A DNA stretch of 64,000 bases from assembly GCA_946811185.2 (NCBI GenBank), contig OX328106.1, positions 28,084,426-28,148,425 of the forward strand, given 5' to 3'. The position numbers and the translations under genes are program-made. This DNA comes from Hippopus hippopus (taxonomy: Eukaryota > Mollusca > Bivalvia > Cardiida > Cardiidae). Shown here one piece after another: positions 11,119-23,407 of this stretch. Under the pieces are notes generated by a model that worked only from the letters and a program-made list of their open reading frames with translations, ran no database searches and was not told the origin of the DNA. Position 1 is the first letter of the stretch. Every line of letters begins with the position of its first letter.

Positions 11119-14100
11119 TTAGAATCGTGAACTTGATAGATATAAAATTCCTGGCACCGGCTTCTGTAGGTGTTTGTTTTCTAGATCTACATTTAAAAAT
11201 GTACATTTTAAACAGAATGAGAAAGTATTTTTTGCATAGGTATTAGATTTGACGTATCCAAACAGTATTTTTTTAACAGTTAGATCTGAGTAAATCGTTC
11301 CATTGTGTTTTAAGTAATTTGAGATGATTGGGTGGACTTTGGGACAGTTCCAGAATAAATGTTCAATTGTTTCTTGTTCGTTATTACAAAAAGTGCAATC
11401 TGCAGATTCAATATATTTTATTTTGTACAAGAAATTATTTATTCCAAGAATGCGGTGAATTATTCGATATTGGAACCACTGTATGTATGAATCTTTTGTT
11501 ATTAAAAAGGGTAAGGAAAATATTTGTTTCCATTCATCGGAATCTATACTGATGATTAATTTCTGTGCCCAAGCTTGAACAAACGCTGGCTGGTCATTGT
11601 TTTTGTTAAGACTTTGATAGATACTTTTTGAACCTTTTGAATCCTTAAGAGTCAATTGAAGGTATGGTGGTAGTATAGGTCTTTGGTGTTTACAAATGTT
11701 TTCGGTTTTTAAGGACAGGTCTGTTAGGTATTTTTAATAGCGCACTTTAATTGTTGAAAAGTTAAAAAATTAAGCGATAAGTTGTATTTTGTATTTATTT
11801 GTTCTAGACTTGAAAAGGTACCATTATAATCTAATAAATCTCCTATGCAGTTAATGCCGGCCTTATATAGCTTATTTAGATAAATACTTTTGCCATTAAT
11901 TTTGATGTTCGGGTTGTAGAATATTGGACTGTCTTGAATGTTCGTATTGTCTATTTTAACAGTATCTATTAACTGACATAGTGCTTTGAGCATATCTATC
12001 CAAAATGGATTTGTTTTTCTTTTTATCAGATTTTCTACAAAGTCTTTTCCACATAAACATAACTTTTCAATATTTATTAATTCGTCAATAATATTTACCC
12101 ATCCACCATTGCTTTTAATCAAACGTCTGATCCAAGTGATGTTTAGTGCATTAATGAAACCTTTAACATTTAACATTTCCAGTCCACCGTATACATAATC
12201 TTTTGTGACAACTGATTTTTTTATTTTATGACAGCCTTCCCAAATATATGTATAAAATGTATTTTGGAGTTGCGAACATACCTTTTCAGGAGGATTTGGT
12301 AGGGCAAGAAACGTGTGGTTCATTTTTGAAATAAGTAAACTTTTTATAAATGTGATTTTTCCTATTGGCGTAAGTATACGTCGGTTCCATCTTTTAATTG
12401 TGTTTTCTATTTCATTTAATTTTGGCAGGAAATTTAAATCAATTATTTTGTTTAAATCTACGTGGAAAATTATACCCAATAATTCAAATTTCTCATGTCC
12501 CCATATAAATTTCCATTTAGTTTTAATAGTGTCGGAGCTGTATTTTTTTCTTTCCGATCCAAACAACTTTAGTTTTGTTGAAATTAATATTTAGACCAGA
12601 TAGTTCAGAAAATTTTGATAGGGAATTAAGTGTTTCGTTTAAAGATTTTTTCCGATCCGTCAAGAAATATACTATACGTCTGCAAACTGTGATAACCTAA
12701 ATTCTGTTACCTTTAATGTTTATTCCTTTTATGTTTTTATAATTTCTTATGTAAATGGATAATATTTCAGCACATAAAATAAAAATATAGCTAGACAAAG
12801 GGTCTCCTTGACGACAACGTCTCTCAATTCTGAAGAAGTTGGATAAAAAGCCACCTTGAGAAACTGTCGACTTTGCATCTTGATAAAATACATTAAACCA
12901 ACTTATAATTGATGGTCCAAAATTGAAAGTTTCGAGAGTTTTGTTAACAAAAGACCAAGAAAGGGAATCAAATGCTTTTTCGAAGTCGATTAAGAGTAAT
13001 ATACCAGGAATATCATTTACTTCAGTGTAATGTAAAAGATCGTACACGAGTCGAATATTTTCTCCTATGTATCTGTCTTTAAAAAACCGGATTGATCAGT
13101 GTGTATAGGTTTGTGAAGGAATGACTTGATTCTATTGGCAATACATCCTGTTCCGATTTTATATACTGTATTTAACGAGGTTATTGGCCGCCAATTTTTT
13201 ATGAAGTGTTTCGGTTTGTTTCCCTTTGTAATGCATGTTATCAAACCTTGTGTTTGAGTTTCAGATAAAGAATTTGTATGATATGCTTCGTTCAACGCTC
13301 TGACAACAAAATCGCCTAACTTATTCCAAAAAACTTTGTAAAAATCGGCATTAAAACCGGATGTACTTGGACTTCGATTATTTTTCATATTTTTTAAGGT
13401 TTGAGAAGCTTCTGTCATTGTAAGTTTTCCTACAATACTTTTAGACTCCTCAGCTGAGAGTTTCGGTATTTCTAAATCAGAAATGAAGTGGTTAAAGTCA
13501 TCAACAGAAAAATCAGAAGTTGTTGACTTGTAAAGAGACTGATAAAATACTTTAATTTCATCAAGAATATCTTTTTGATTTGTTATTTCAGATCCGTCAT
13601 CTTTGATAATTTTTTTAACAGTTTTTTAAATTGTATTGGATTTTTCTAGGCCACAAAAATATCTTTTTGGTTTTTCACCTTCTATACTCCATTTTACTCT
13701 TGATCAAACAACTGAAACTTTTATTCTTTCGTATTGTAATTGTTTATATTCGTTTTTTAAGGAAGAGTATTCGTTTAAATTATTTTGATTTAGATTTTGT
13801 TCCAAATGTTTCATTTTTGACTGTATTTCTAGCTCTCTATTGTTATTGATTTTTTTTCCTGTGTGAACCATAAGAAATCGATTTGCCCCTTATTTCCATC
13901 AGTAGTGTTTCAAGAAATAGTTGGTCATTGATTGTAAATTGAATTTCTGAATTAGGAATTTTCGTTAAAGCATCTCTATTGTAAATTGGGATTGCATATT
14001 GTTCTTTTACTTCTTCAATCTTTTTATTTATAGTATTGATATAATCAAGTTCGGTCAATAATGCACTGTTGTGCTTCCATAAGCCTGACGAATATTGAAA

Positions 14101-14823
14101 TTCATTAATCTGTAGTGTTGTTGAAATGACGGAATGATCAGAGTTAAAACTGTTTTCTATTGATGCAGACATAGTAAAATCATTTAGAGAAGGTGATATA
14201 AGAAAAAAGTCAAGACGTGCTTGTTGTATTGGATTACGTTTTCTCCCGGTGTTAGATAGTTTGTCTGGATTAAATTCTCGAAAGGGGTTGATGAGATCAC
14301 GTTTAGACATTTGATTTAATACTGTGTCTCTTGACTTTTTGTTGTTGATATGTTTATAGTTATAGTAGTCTTTTATGGGATCGATAACTAAGTTAAAGTC
14401 TCCACAAATCATGTAAGAAATATTTCCGATTTTATCTATCTTTTCAAATATTTTATCATAGAAAAATGGCTCGTCAGTATTTGGACCATAAATAGATGTC
14501 AGAGTAAACTGGAAATCATCAACGCCTAAATCAAGAATAGCAAAGTTACCGTTTTCATCGTCAATTATTGATTCGTGAATTTTTGCATTTATTTTTGAAA
14601 ATAAAATAGCTACACCCCGCTTATAAGATTTGTTGTTACTCAAATAAATCTCGGATCCCTATTCCAAATATATATTTCTGTACATATCATGCTTGAAATG
14701 TGTATCTTGTAGACAGTATATGTTATGTTTTAAACTCTGAAGGTACTGAAACACGGATAGTCTTTTTTTCTTACAATGGATACCTCTACAGTTGACTGAT
14801 AGAATTTTTAAACTATTTGCCAT
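11119..14823 (-). pseudogene. LINE ORF2: APE endonuclease and reverse transcriptase, broken
   Basis: It starts at ATG 14823 with SLKILSVNCRGIHCKKKR, the APE start. An in-frame TAG at 14661-14659 breaks it, then the endonuclease continues with IYGPN, CGDFNLV, RLDFFL and DHSVI. The linker SRVKWSIEGEKPKRYF lies near 13650-13710. RT motifs follow: NWRPITSLNTVYKI, DQSGF, LLIDFEKAFDSLSWSF and RRCRQGDPLSSYIFILCAE. The FADD catalytic box near 12680 is hit by a frameshift. The 280-codon stretch 12566-11724 holds the thumb region (WNRRILTPIGKITFIKSLL). The end (11655-11119) has C.FC..E.ETIEHLFWNC, the usual C-terminal knuckle. At least four frameshifts or stops (about 14660, 13843, 13065, 12697-12670, 11724-11655) make it non-functional. 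Confidence 0.9.
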
Positions 14824-15303
14824 GTCGATTGATTATAAAGAAGAAAGAAGTGTACCATATGTGCAGCAAGAATGCAGACAAATACATGGGACCTGGGAAG
14901 AATTCTACACGCAATTAAACAAACATATAAACAGAACATTGTGTAACAAAGTGTACACTACAAATTAGAATACGTAAACAAAATAACGGGAAAAACTCAT
15001 CAATAGATCTTTGTGAAAAACAAACAACAACAACAACAAAAAACAACAATCGAACTATATAACATATGGCAAAGTATAACAGCATCAGTTTTATCTCTCA
15101 CCCTGCCTGATTTTGAACAAAAGGCATTAAAACCGTTGTGTACCTTCTTTTGAGAAAAAGCGAAAGTTAAAAGAAGATAACGGTGATGTTCTTTCTCTCT
15201 CTTTTCCATCAATTCTGTCAAGGAGGTTGGTTACGTAAATAGAGGAGGTTTGTATACCTTCCTAGCGAAAGCAAAATAGGAAAGTATGTGTATATGGAAA
15301 AAA

Positions 15304-15383
15304 TCTCTCTCTCTCCCTCTCTCACGCATACACACTGACACATACACATCTCTCTCTCTCACTAGCTCTCTCTCTCTCTCTCT
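15304..15383. repeat. CT microsatellite, interrupted
   Basis: Several runs of (CT)n are separated by short unrelated words. It lies in the 5' region of the LINE. Confidence 0.9.
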
Positions 15384-15386
15384 CTA

Positions 15387-15431
15387 ACACACACATCCAC
15401 ACACACACACCCACACGCATACACACACACA
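15387..15431. repeat. CA microsatellite, interrupted
   Basis: ACACAC runs are broken by CCAC and CGCAT. It is next to the CT array. Confidence 0.85.
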
Positions 15432-15700
15432 ATTGCCAAGACACATCAAGAATATAAGCATGGTGAGAAGTGTGATAGGAATTATGCTTCTTTATTTACA
15501 AGAAACACTGGTAAATCGATATTGTTTAACCCCTTATGATAAACCTTTGGAGCTGACGACAAAGTAAAATGAATCAATAATTTATGTCAGAGTACTCTTG
15601 AGTCGTAAGGTACCAGTGGAGCCAATTTTCTATTCGTTCAAAGGGAAAGTAATTGCAGACGACAAGTAAATGGTGGGTTTTATTTTTGAAATATAAAATT

Positions 15701-15714
15701 TGTACAAGATTTTT
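15701..15714. repeat. Target-site duplication, right copy (LINE)
   Basis: TGTACAAGATTTTT is an exact match to 10798-10811. The base before it differs (T here, C there), so the duplication is 14 bp. Confidence 0.75.
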
Positions 15715-16313
15715 ATGACCTTGTTACATAAAAGAGAAATAATTTTCCATGTATTTTGCAAAAAGAAAAAATGTTACATATGGCTCAAATAATTGGATTT
15801 GACGTTTGACAGGGCAGAAAATATTATTATACTGCAAAGAAATTTCTCGTGATCTGATTGGATAATATGCCCCGAACATATATATCATGTACACTGGCAA
15901 AACCAACGTAAAAACAGTTTACCTTTCGGGAGCCCCGTATACATGACTACACTTTCAACACAACATCCAAAATGGCGGCGTCGATCAAGATTAACATCAA
16001 GATTATGCACCAAACTGCGCGTTTTACCAAGGTTTCAGTGACGTCAATTCCCAGTGACGTCAGTTTTCATTGAATTGGGGCACTCAGAAGGGAAATTCTA
16101 CTTCGTCAGCGTACTCAATTTTTGAAACCAAAAAACAGGTAAAATTCGCTTAACACACGTTGGAATGGTAAAACTTTGCAGTATAATAAATTCGGCTCGG
16201 GGCGACATGATTCACCACAGCCGTGAACAAGTTTCCAAGTCCCCCGCCACCTGACCGTACAACTAATAATGTTTGGAAAGGAAAGAAATGTTTATTAACT
16301 ACCTTTCTTCTTT
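15715..16313. other. Non-coding stretch, nothing recognised
   Basis: No gene supported. A CAGTGACGTCA pair occurs at about 16036-16062. Confidence 0.4.
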
Positions 16314-16497
16314 TGTGGTGTCCGTCGTCGTAGGATGGAGCGTTGGCCTCCCAACCATAACGTCCCAAGTTTGATTCGCGGGAGCGAGTGTCAAATTGGG
16401 ACCGTTCAATTTTGGCGCGAGTACTTGTGTGGTTTGCAGGACGCAGAATTGAGAGAGACCAGTTTAAGTTGGTAGAACTAGTTTTCAATCGATGTAA
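16314..16497 (+). mobile_element. tRNA-derived SINE, type S2
   Basis: A tRNA-like head (GGATGGAGCGTTGGCC, then AAGTTTGATTCGCGG as a degraded B box) is followed by a body shared with 52189-52397: GGCGCGAGTACT, GCAGAAT.GAGAGA and TTCAATCGATGT. It ends in an AT-rich tail. Confidence 0.7.
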
Positions 16498-16907
16498 AAT
16501 AAGTATGCTTAAATTTAAACTTCAACCTTCTTCTTTTGGATCGTTTGAACAAGGAATTGTTATGTAAGGATTGATATTCTAATGATATAACAATGATTCT
16601 CTGTTTATAAATAAACCCCAAGCCGTAGCGCAAAATGACCTATGGATATGATGTAAGTTGGACTTTTTTTTTGGGGGGGGGGCGTTTTACCGCTGATATC
16701 CTAGTTTTAAAAGGTTTTGGAGTCGCAAGGAATTCACATATTACTCCTTTTTGAGTGAAAGGAAATTTTAATCGCTTTCGTGTATCAGGATTATACTACA
16801 CAAAACGTGCATTCTAGTCTCTGCACGCTGTTCAATATTTTAGCGGATATTCAAAGACCGTCTTAATAACGGGCAAAGAATTTTAATGCATTAACTAAAC
16901 GCTGATA

Positions 16908-17178
16908 CATGTGAGGCATACTCTGTGAAGAGGGGGCTTAATGCATCTACAAAAACTGTCGATCCAGATATGCCTGCGCAGTCCACGCAGGCTGACCTGG
17001 GCCGACAATTTTTTGCTATTTGTCAATTTTATGCAGGTCAAAGGATGAGTCTATCACATGATTCAGTTGGCGGTTAGACAAAATGGGCTTTATGGATCCG
17101 TGATCATGTAATGACTTTTTTGGTATAACACATCACAGAGATGGATTTAGCCCCCTTTTGACAAAGCGTGGCTCTGGT
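16908..17178 (+). mobile_element. Family B MITE, near-complete copy
   Basis: Ends GTGAGGCATACTCTG and AAGCGTGGCTCTGG are inverted and partly worn. The centre CCTGCGCAGTCCACGCAGG is palindromic. The right half has TTATGGATCCGTGATCATGT and GAGATGGATTTAGCC. Confidence 0.8.
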
Positions 17179-17596
17179 ATGTAGATCTCAGTACCTAACT
17201 CTCCTGTATAAATGTGCAATTTGCGTCTGGACGAAGGAATAACAAAACATCACTTTTGCTTTTGAATAAAACATAATCTGGTGACCAGTAGAATAACAAA
17301 ACCAGTATCAAAGTGCGTACAGAATTTGATTGGTCATCCAAGTCGCATGAACTCGATAACTTTTTATAGACATTGCTATAAAATGTGATTGCTAGCTTTG
17401 GTAGTTTAATGTAGCTTTTTGCTTGAGAGATGTACATGTAACCCATTCTGAAAATGTAAAATTTACACACGCACAGCAGCCGAAGTGCATTGTTACGGCG
17501 GAGGCTGAAATTTAGCTGTCGCCTATTAAACCAGCCTCTGTGCGGGAAATAAGAAGGTCAGGGACGTATCCGGTCACACGCCAGTCATCCTAGAAA

Positions 17597-17735
17597 GGTT
17601 TGAAAACATTGTCAGAAAAGGAGAAAATGTTTCTTACCAACATTTTCTCTTTTCTCTCAATGTTTTCAAAAGCCTTCTTCTTCACCGTTGTTAAAAGTTC
17701 GAATCGCTTGGTAAAGAGTAAGCTCCTCTTGTCGA
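17597..17735 (+). repeat. Family A MITE, core fragment
   Basis: The core GAAAACATTGTCAGAAAAGG with its inverse, plus the right flank AAAAGCCTTCTTCTTCACC. The left flank is lost. Confidence 0.65.
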
Positions 17736-17777
17736 GTGTCGAATATCATTGCTCGGTATCCATATAACCCATTACCA

Positions 17778-17995
17778 TTAACTCTCCAGACGACAAAGTC
17801 TTAGACTCGTTTACACTGATGGCATCTGTAAACAACATGTTAACTGTGGCTTGAATTATGAGATTTCTCTTTGAAAACGTAAAGAAATTGGGAAAAGGAG
17901 AAAATGCTGGTAACAAGCATTTTGTCCTTTTCCCAAATTTCCATATAAGCATTCTTCCTCAGTTTCATAAAGGCACAGTACTGTCTGGTAATTGT
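17778..17995 (+). mobile_element. Family A MITE, worn copy
   Basis: It begins TTAACTCTCCAGACGACAAA. The core GGGAAAAGGAGAAAATGCTG has its inverse, and the right end is degraded (no clear TTAA). Confidence 0.75.
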
Positions 17996-18002
17996 TTGAG
18001 GG

Positions 18003-18694
18003 TATGGTGGCATATTTCTGTCACGAGATACGAGATAAGTTTCATGATAATTTAAAAAAAAAACTATCGCGATAAATCAAAGTTTCCTGGAAATTTAACT
18101 AGATGGTGAAAAGTTTCCTGGAAAAAAATATCACTATTAACTTTTTTATCTAGAAAATTTTACATTGATCAGAATATATCTTAACGCAAAATTTTCAATT
18201 GTGCACGAAGGTGACGTTCGAGATAAAATTAGTTCTACCCGTTTCTCGATATCTATTAATAGAAAATTCACCATTTGGATGAACTCTGTAGTTTTTGACT
18301 TCACAAGATGGCAGTAAGTAAAAATTAGAGTTATTTACAATTAAAGCTTAATTGGTAAATTTTGACCACACTTGAAATGAACAGAAGTCTGTTAAACACA
18401 AGGACGACTCAAATTGTCTCCTACGAACCACTTAAAAACCATTCAGGGAATAGGAGAATTCACAAGGTTGTAGACGAAGATGTTCCGAAACCTTATCTAA
18501 TTATAGATACCGTGAATGTCAGTTGTGGGAACGAAAGCAAAAAGGAATCATGATAACAGAATTATAGCGATATTTTTATCGTGAAACATTTTATTATCTC
18601 GCTAATATTTCCAGGAAAGTTTGTTTTATCAAGATACTTCTCTTAAATTATCGCAATAGTTCTCTCGTATCTCGTGGCAGAAAATGCCACCATA
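18003..18694. mobile_element. Family G foldback element, about 690 bp
   Basis: Long imperfect inverted ends: TATGGTGGCATATTTCTGTC then CACGAGATACGAGA on the left, and the inverse TCTCGTATCTCGTGGCAG then AATGCCACCATA on the right. A second inverted block, GTTTCCTGGAAATTTA against AATATTTCCAGGAAAGT, lies inside. A TA at each edge would fit a Tc1/mariner-type duplication but is too short to prove it. Confidence 0.65.
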
Positions 18695-19271
18695 GAGGGA
18701 GTCAACAAAACATCGAACATGAAAATTCAAATGGTTTGCAGTTCAAGTGTTCACTCAAATAGAATATGTTAGCTTAAAACACTGTCTGTGGAGAAACGTT
18801 TAATCAGGAATACCATTTAAATTGTGTATAAATCTATGAGTTTTTAATTTTCTGGTTACTAAAATTTTGATCTAGGACTTCTTTAAACTATCTTGGTGAC
18901 AAATAGACGAAAGCTGCTATATTTGAGTTTAATTAATGTCTCTCACAGAAAATAAATATTATGTTTTATTGGTTTCCAAGGAGATTAATTAACATTATGC
19001 GTCATATTTACAGAAATATTCTTCACAAGAATTCTTGCTCGTTCAATTACATGTACATGTAACTGAAGTTTGTCTTTCTTATTTTAACTCTTCCAGCGCT
19101 ATGTAAGTCGCATGGACGTTTTTCCTCTTCAAAAACAAAATTGTCAACGCTAATCCTGGCTAGAATATTTATGTCGAGATGTCGGCCATGGTAGATCCAT
19201 GACCTGTCAGTACGTTCTATGCAAAATGATACTTATCTAGACTATCCGCAGAAGCACTTTAATTTCTCCTG
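18695..19271. other. Non-coding stretch, nothing recognised
   Basis: AT-rich, with no gene or family member recognised. Confidence 0.4.
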
Positions 19272-20524
19272 TTTTTAGCTCACCTGAGCACAACGTGCCT
19301 GAGCACAACGTGCTCAAGGGGAGCTCTTAGAATCACATTGTGTCCGTCGTGCGTCGTCCGTCGTGCGGCATCAACAATTCTTTAAACATCTTCTCCTCCT
19401 AAACCGCTGGGCCAGTTTGGACCAAACTTGGCTGGAATGTTCCTTGGGAGGTCCTTTTCACAGAATTTGATTCCATCAAAAACTCTGGTTGCCATGGCAA
19501 CCAAATGGAATTTTCTAAGAAATTCTTTAAAAATCTTCTGCTCTGAAACCGCTGGTCGGATTCTGAATTAATTTCTCAGAAATGTTCCTTGGGTGACCCT
19601 TTTCAAAAAGTGTTCGCGAAATTTTGATCCGTCCAAAAACATGCCGTGATAAGGGGGGGGGGGGGGGGGGGTCTTTGCACTGCATGGACTTAAAGGAATT
19701 CTTTTAAATTTTTCTTCTCTTAAACCACTCGTCAGATTTTGAAATAATTTCACAGAAATGTTCCTTGGGTGCCCCTTTTGAAAAAATGTTCCCGAAATTT
19801 TGATCCGTCAAGAAACATGGCTGTGGTGGTGGGGGGCTATTTGCACTATACGGACATGAAGAAATTCTTAAAAATTCTTCTTCTCTGAAACCACTTGTCA
19901 GATTTTGAAATAATTTCACAGAAATGATCTTTATATTATGCCCCTTTTTAGCTCGACTGTTTTCGAAGAAAACATCGAGGTATTGTCATAGCCCTGTTGT
20001 CGTCGTCTGCGTTGTTGTCGTTGTCGTTGTGCAAAAACTTTGACATTTTGTTATATCTCGGCTTCCACTCAACACATGTACTTGTTCACTAGGAAAAGAG
20101 CAACCCATACAACAAGGGCAGATAACTCTAAAATCATCTTGTCCAAATTATGCCCCTTTTTCGACTTAGAATTTTAACTTACTATCCAGCACCCAACAGC
20201 CAATCGTTGGCACCCGCATGCGGTGCTCTTGTTCGACTTAATATTTTTAGCCACTATCGGGCATGTGCTCTTGTTCAAGAAATGGTCCTTGGGTGACCTA
20301 TCCCAAAATTTATTTGCAGAATTCTGATTCGTCAAAAACATGGCTGTGATGATGATTGTAGGGGTGGTGACATATTTTGAAATGATTTTTACAGATGACC
20401 TTTTCACAATTGCTTGGCAAAATAATGATTTTGTTTCCAAAATTTCAATACTTCAAAAAAGAAATGGCTATGGTCCTCTGAAAAATTCAGGTGAGCGATC
20501 CAGGGCCATCCTGGCCCTTTTGTT
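19272..20524 (+). mobile_element. Family F element 1, about 1.25 kb, modular, with a nested repeat
   Basis: The left end TTAGCTCACCTGAGC and the right end TTCAGGTGAGCGATCC are inverted, with GGGCCATCCTGGCCC just inside the right end. The body is built from units of about 178 bp, each with GAAATGTTCCTTGGGTG (about 19577, 19755 and 20278) and TTTTGATCCGTC. A different repeat is nested at about 19953-20270. A G run of 17 lies at 19657-19673. Confidence 0.7.
19953..20270 (+). mobile_element. Repeat nested in family F element 1
   Basis: It starts TTTTTAGCTCGACTGTTTTC and ends GCGGTGCTCTTGTTCGACTT, and interrupts a 178-bp module of the host element. It contains GTCGTCGTCTGCG and TATATCTCGGCTTCC. 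Boundaries are approximate. Confidence 0.5.
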
Positions 20525-21640
20525 TATTTAGAGCTATACTATCTTTCATCAAGTTGTGCTTGGTTGAACCACAACGTCGGATGCTTTCGTTGTCGTGAAC
20601 GAGTAATCTTGAAATGAACTAATCAAAAATCCAGTACAAGTTGAGTGGCTTTATTGGTTTAGATTACTGCGTATAGAAGTAATTTGTAAGACACGAGAAG
20701 AAGTGTCTCCGATCAAACGCGACTCAATTTGTTTTGTAATTTAAGCGATGAATAAACACAAGTCAGGGTCATCTGATGTCATCCGACAATCACTGTAAAA
20801 TATCTGGGAGAAAAGTGATCTCGCTCACATTATATAATGGCTGACGTGAGTGCGTCAAGTGGCCAGCGGCAAGAACGACAGCTAACCTAGATTTCTGAGT
20901 TTACTGAAAAAATGTATCTATTACTGATTCCGACAAAAACGTATTATTATATTGGAAATACTTTCAATGCATTGTTATGGTTGGCCAGCCGCTTCTTTTT
21001 CTCAGTGTAGCCATATCTCGATGCGTGTAATTCGGCTACCACAGTTTGGTCTCTAGTAACAGCTTGCTAGAATATTTTGTGACAGACGTGAACACTATCA
21101 CTACCTGTTGGACTCAGAAAACGTTTTTTTTTTTTTTTTTTCAAACATTTTCAAAAAAAAAAAAAAAACTTTAGCATCATACACAACATTATGAAGAAAA
21201 AAGAGAAAACATCGGAGGTCTGGCGGAGTTCATGTACAGTACACCGTAACCCGTCTGAATAGGTATAATGGTATTATAAAGGGGGGAAACCTTACATGAC
21301 TTTCACCGTAAACCAAATCAAAGTGTACGTAAGTTCGTCACATTGTACCAATAGGAAAAAACGGTCCTGCAATTAAATATACATTCAGAATATCAAATAA
21401 TTCGCTCAAAAATCTAATTTAAGTTAAAACTCATATTAATCTTGTTTATTTGAACACTTTGTTGCAGCAATTGATCGCAAAAGCAACCAGAATCGCTGTT
21501 ACCCTATACTAAATAGTACTGACCGTTTCAAGTAAATCTTTGCACGTGTTCGCAGATGTTTAGATCTATATACGTATATTCTTAAATACTTTTTGCCTGC
21601 AGATTTCTAACTTCGTTTAATTTCTTTGAGTAATCACACA
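20525..21640. other. Non-coding stretch
   Basis: No gene supported. Contains facing T and A homopolymers at 21126-21142 and 21153-21167 that could pair. Confidence 0.4.
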
Positions 21641-21905
21641 AGACGGGACCACAATTGCGTACGAAATGGTTTGTAGAAACCTTTACTAAACGACTACGTG
21701 TTTTCAATAGCTCTGGGAAAATGCTTTGAAACTATCGTTGGAAAAGGAGCAAAAAATACTAGTTACCAGCAGTTTCTCCTTTTCCCAAACGTACCTTTAA
21801 AAATACATTTCCCATCCCTTTACCCATATCTAAGTTGTAGATTGCAGATGCTTTCAATATGGACGAGTTTGATATGTTGTTTTCTGTCAAAAGTAGGGAA
21901 CCGGA
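21640..21905 (-). mobile_element. Family A MITE, degraded copy
   Basis: The core TTGGAAAAGGAGC..TACCAGCAGTTTCTCCTTTT lies near 21737-21786. The right flank has TTGCAGATGCTTTCAATATG and GGACGAG. Outer ends are unclear. Confidence 0.6.
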
Positions 21906-22519
21906 AGTGTCAGACAATTACATTTATCTGAAGCGCCATCGAATAAACATGTCCAATTATATGATTAAAATGGATTCAATCACTTATACCCTGAGAGAGA
22001 AAATGTGTAATTGTGTTTTATTTTGAAAACATGGTTACGTTGACAAAGCATAAATTATCGAACTTCATGCACTTGGAAAATCGAAATAAAAAATACATTA
22101 TTCTTCAAATATACCTGAATACACGTGAATAAAACATACATTATGGCCAAAAGCTGTAAAAGCAGCATACATTTATATCGCCTTAAAGCCCCAAATAGCG
22201 GCCAAAAGTAAACAATGCGTGTGTGAAAATGCATTTAAATCTAAAGCATATCATATAAAAGTATGGAAATTGTTGTGAAGATGACAATCTGTTAATATAC
22301 GGTTGGTTCAAGTGTTAGTTGCTGGCAGAAAAATTAATTTTAAAGTAGTTAAAATTAGTTGCCATGTTCCTCTATCTTTTGTTTACTTTTTATCTGGTTT
22401 GAAAATTCATTTCTCTCTCAGCGACTAACACTTTAACCGACCAGCCAAGCGATGAGGAGAACGTCGAAGATGTTGACGTCATGATTTTGGCTGGAATGGT
22501 TTGTGACGAAATGATATGT

Positions 22520-22735
22520 TGTTGGCATTATTGTTATCAGTTAATAAAATTCATAAGTTAGACGATCGAGAAGCTTTCATAAAAATTTCGGGAAGTGAAG
22601 AATATGCTGGAAATCAGTTTAATTTTCCTTTTCCTGGGATGTTTTCTAGCCCTTTGCCGACAAATCACATGAACTATATAGAACTTGTCATCTGCAATAT
22701 ACGAGCATGGTCCAGTCTAGATTTTTTTAAGGTGA
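22520..22735 (-). repeat. Family A MITE, highly degraded copy
   Basis: Recognisable only by GAAGCTTTCATAAAAA, AATATGCTGGAAATCAG, TTTTCCTTTTCC and TCATCTGCAA in the right order. Confidence 0.45.
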
Positions 22736-22992
22736 GGTAGATTTATAGACCAAAGACAAATGTGTTATCACATATTCTATACAGCTGGCAGTTATTTGTG
22801 AAAGTAATTCCCGTCCTTGAGTATTTTTCAATGTCAATGTTGAGATACGGGCGGTACTAGAATATTCTATCCTGACATGCGGGGCGTTATTTTTAAAGGA
22901 AAACGTGGTTTGCGTCTTGTGATTGATTAACAACCTTTTTTATCCTTATTTAGCGCCACGCACAACTAAAGTTACTTGTAATGGTCATGTAG

Positions 22993-23093
22993 ATTGAGAT
23001 CTGACTACCAATAGCGGACATCCTAGATCAAGATCAGACTGCACAGAACGAGCAGTCTGATCTTTGATCTACAATGTCCGCTATTTTGTGGAA
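22993..23093. repeat. Family C core palindrome
   Basis: AATAGCGGACAT...ATGTCCGCTATT encloses AGATCAAGATCAGACTGCAC and its inverse. The usual outer flanks of family C are absent, so this is a core-only copy. Confidence 0.75.
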
Positions 23094-23180
23094 TATCTTA
23101 GGTAAAAAAAACACTCGTGTCAAAGCAGTGTGTAGTGGTTTTTCCCTGTCTAAAGTAGTCTGTTTGATTTATTTGGTGCT

Positions 23181-23407
23181 TGAACCCTCTACTAAACGAA
23201 TCAATTTTGGAACTGTTCAAACTTGAAGCTTTTGCAGATGACATAAGTTTCAAATTTGGCAAAAATAATGAAATATGTCTCTGAAACGGTAGAAAAAACA
23301 CTGTTTGAAAAGGATATTTTAAATGCTAATTACATTTTCTCCTTTTCCCAACATGTTTTCAAAATCTTTAAAACACAGGGTCGCCATTGTGTGGTATAGG
23401 GTTCAGA
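23181..23407 (+). mobile_element. Family A MITE, worn copy
   Basis: Flanks CTACTAAACGAATCAATTTT and AAGCTTTTGCAGATGAC on the left, then CAGGGTCGCCATTGTGTGG on the right. The central palindrome is diverged on the left arm but keeps TTTTCTCCTTTTCCCAACAT on the right arm. Confidence 0.75.

Larger units (their letters stand above)
10812..15700 (-). mobile_element. L1/Tx1-type LINE retrotransposon, about 4.9 kb, inactive
   Basis: The element reads on the minus strand. The 5' end is set by the 14-bp duplication at 15701, and the 3' end is a poly(A) tail at about 10807-10816 after a 300-bp 3' UTR. The order is an 880-bp 5' region carrying CT and CA microsatellites, then a second-ORF-type coding region (14823 to 11119) with several breaks. 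No ORF1-like frame with zinc knuckles is visible, so either the element is 5'-truncated or ORF1 is absent. The target site reads T/AAAAA on the element strand, which fits an L1-type endonuclease. RT features and the C-terminal knuckle place it in the L1/Tx1 group (family knowledge, not searched). Confidence 0.88.
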
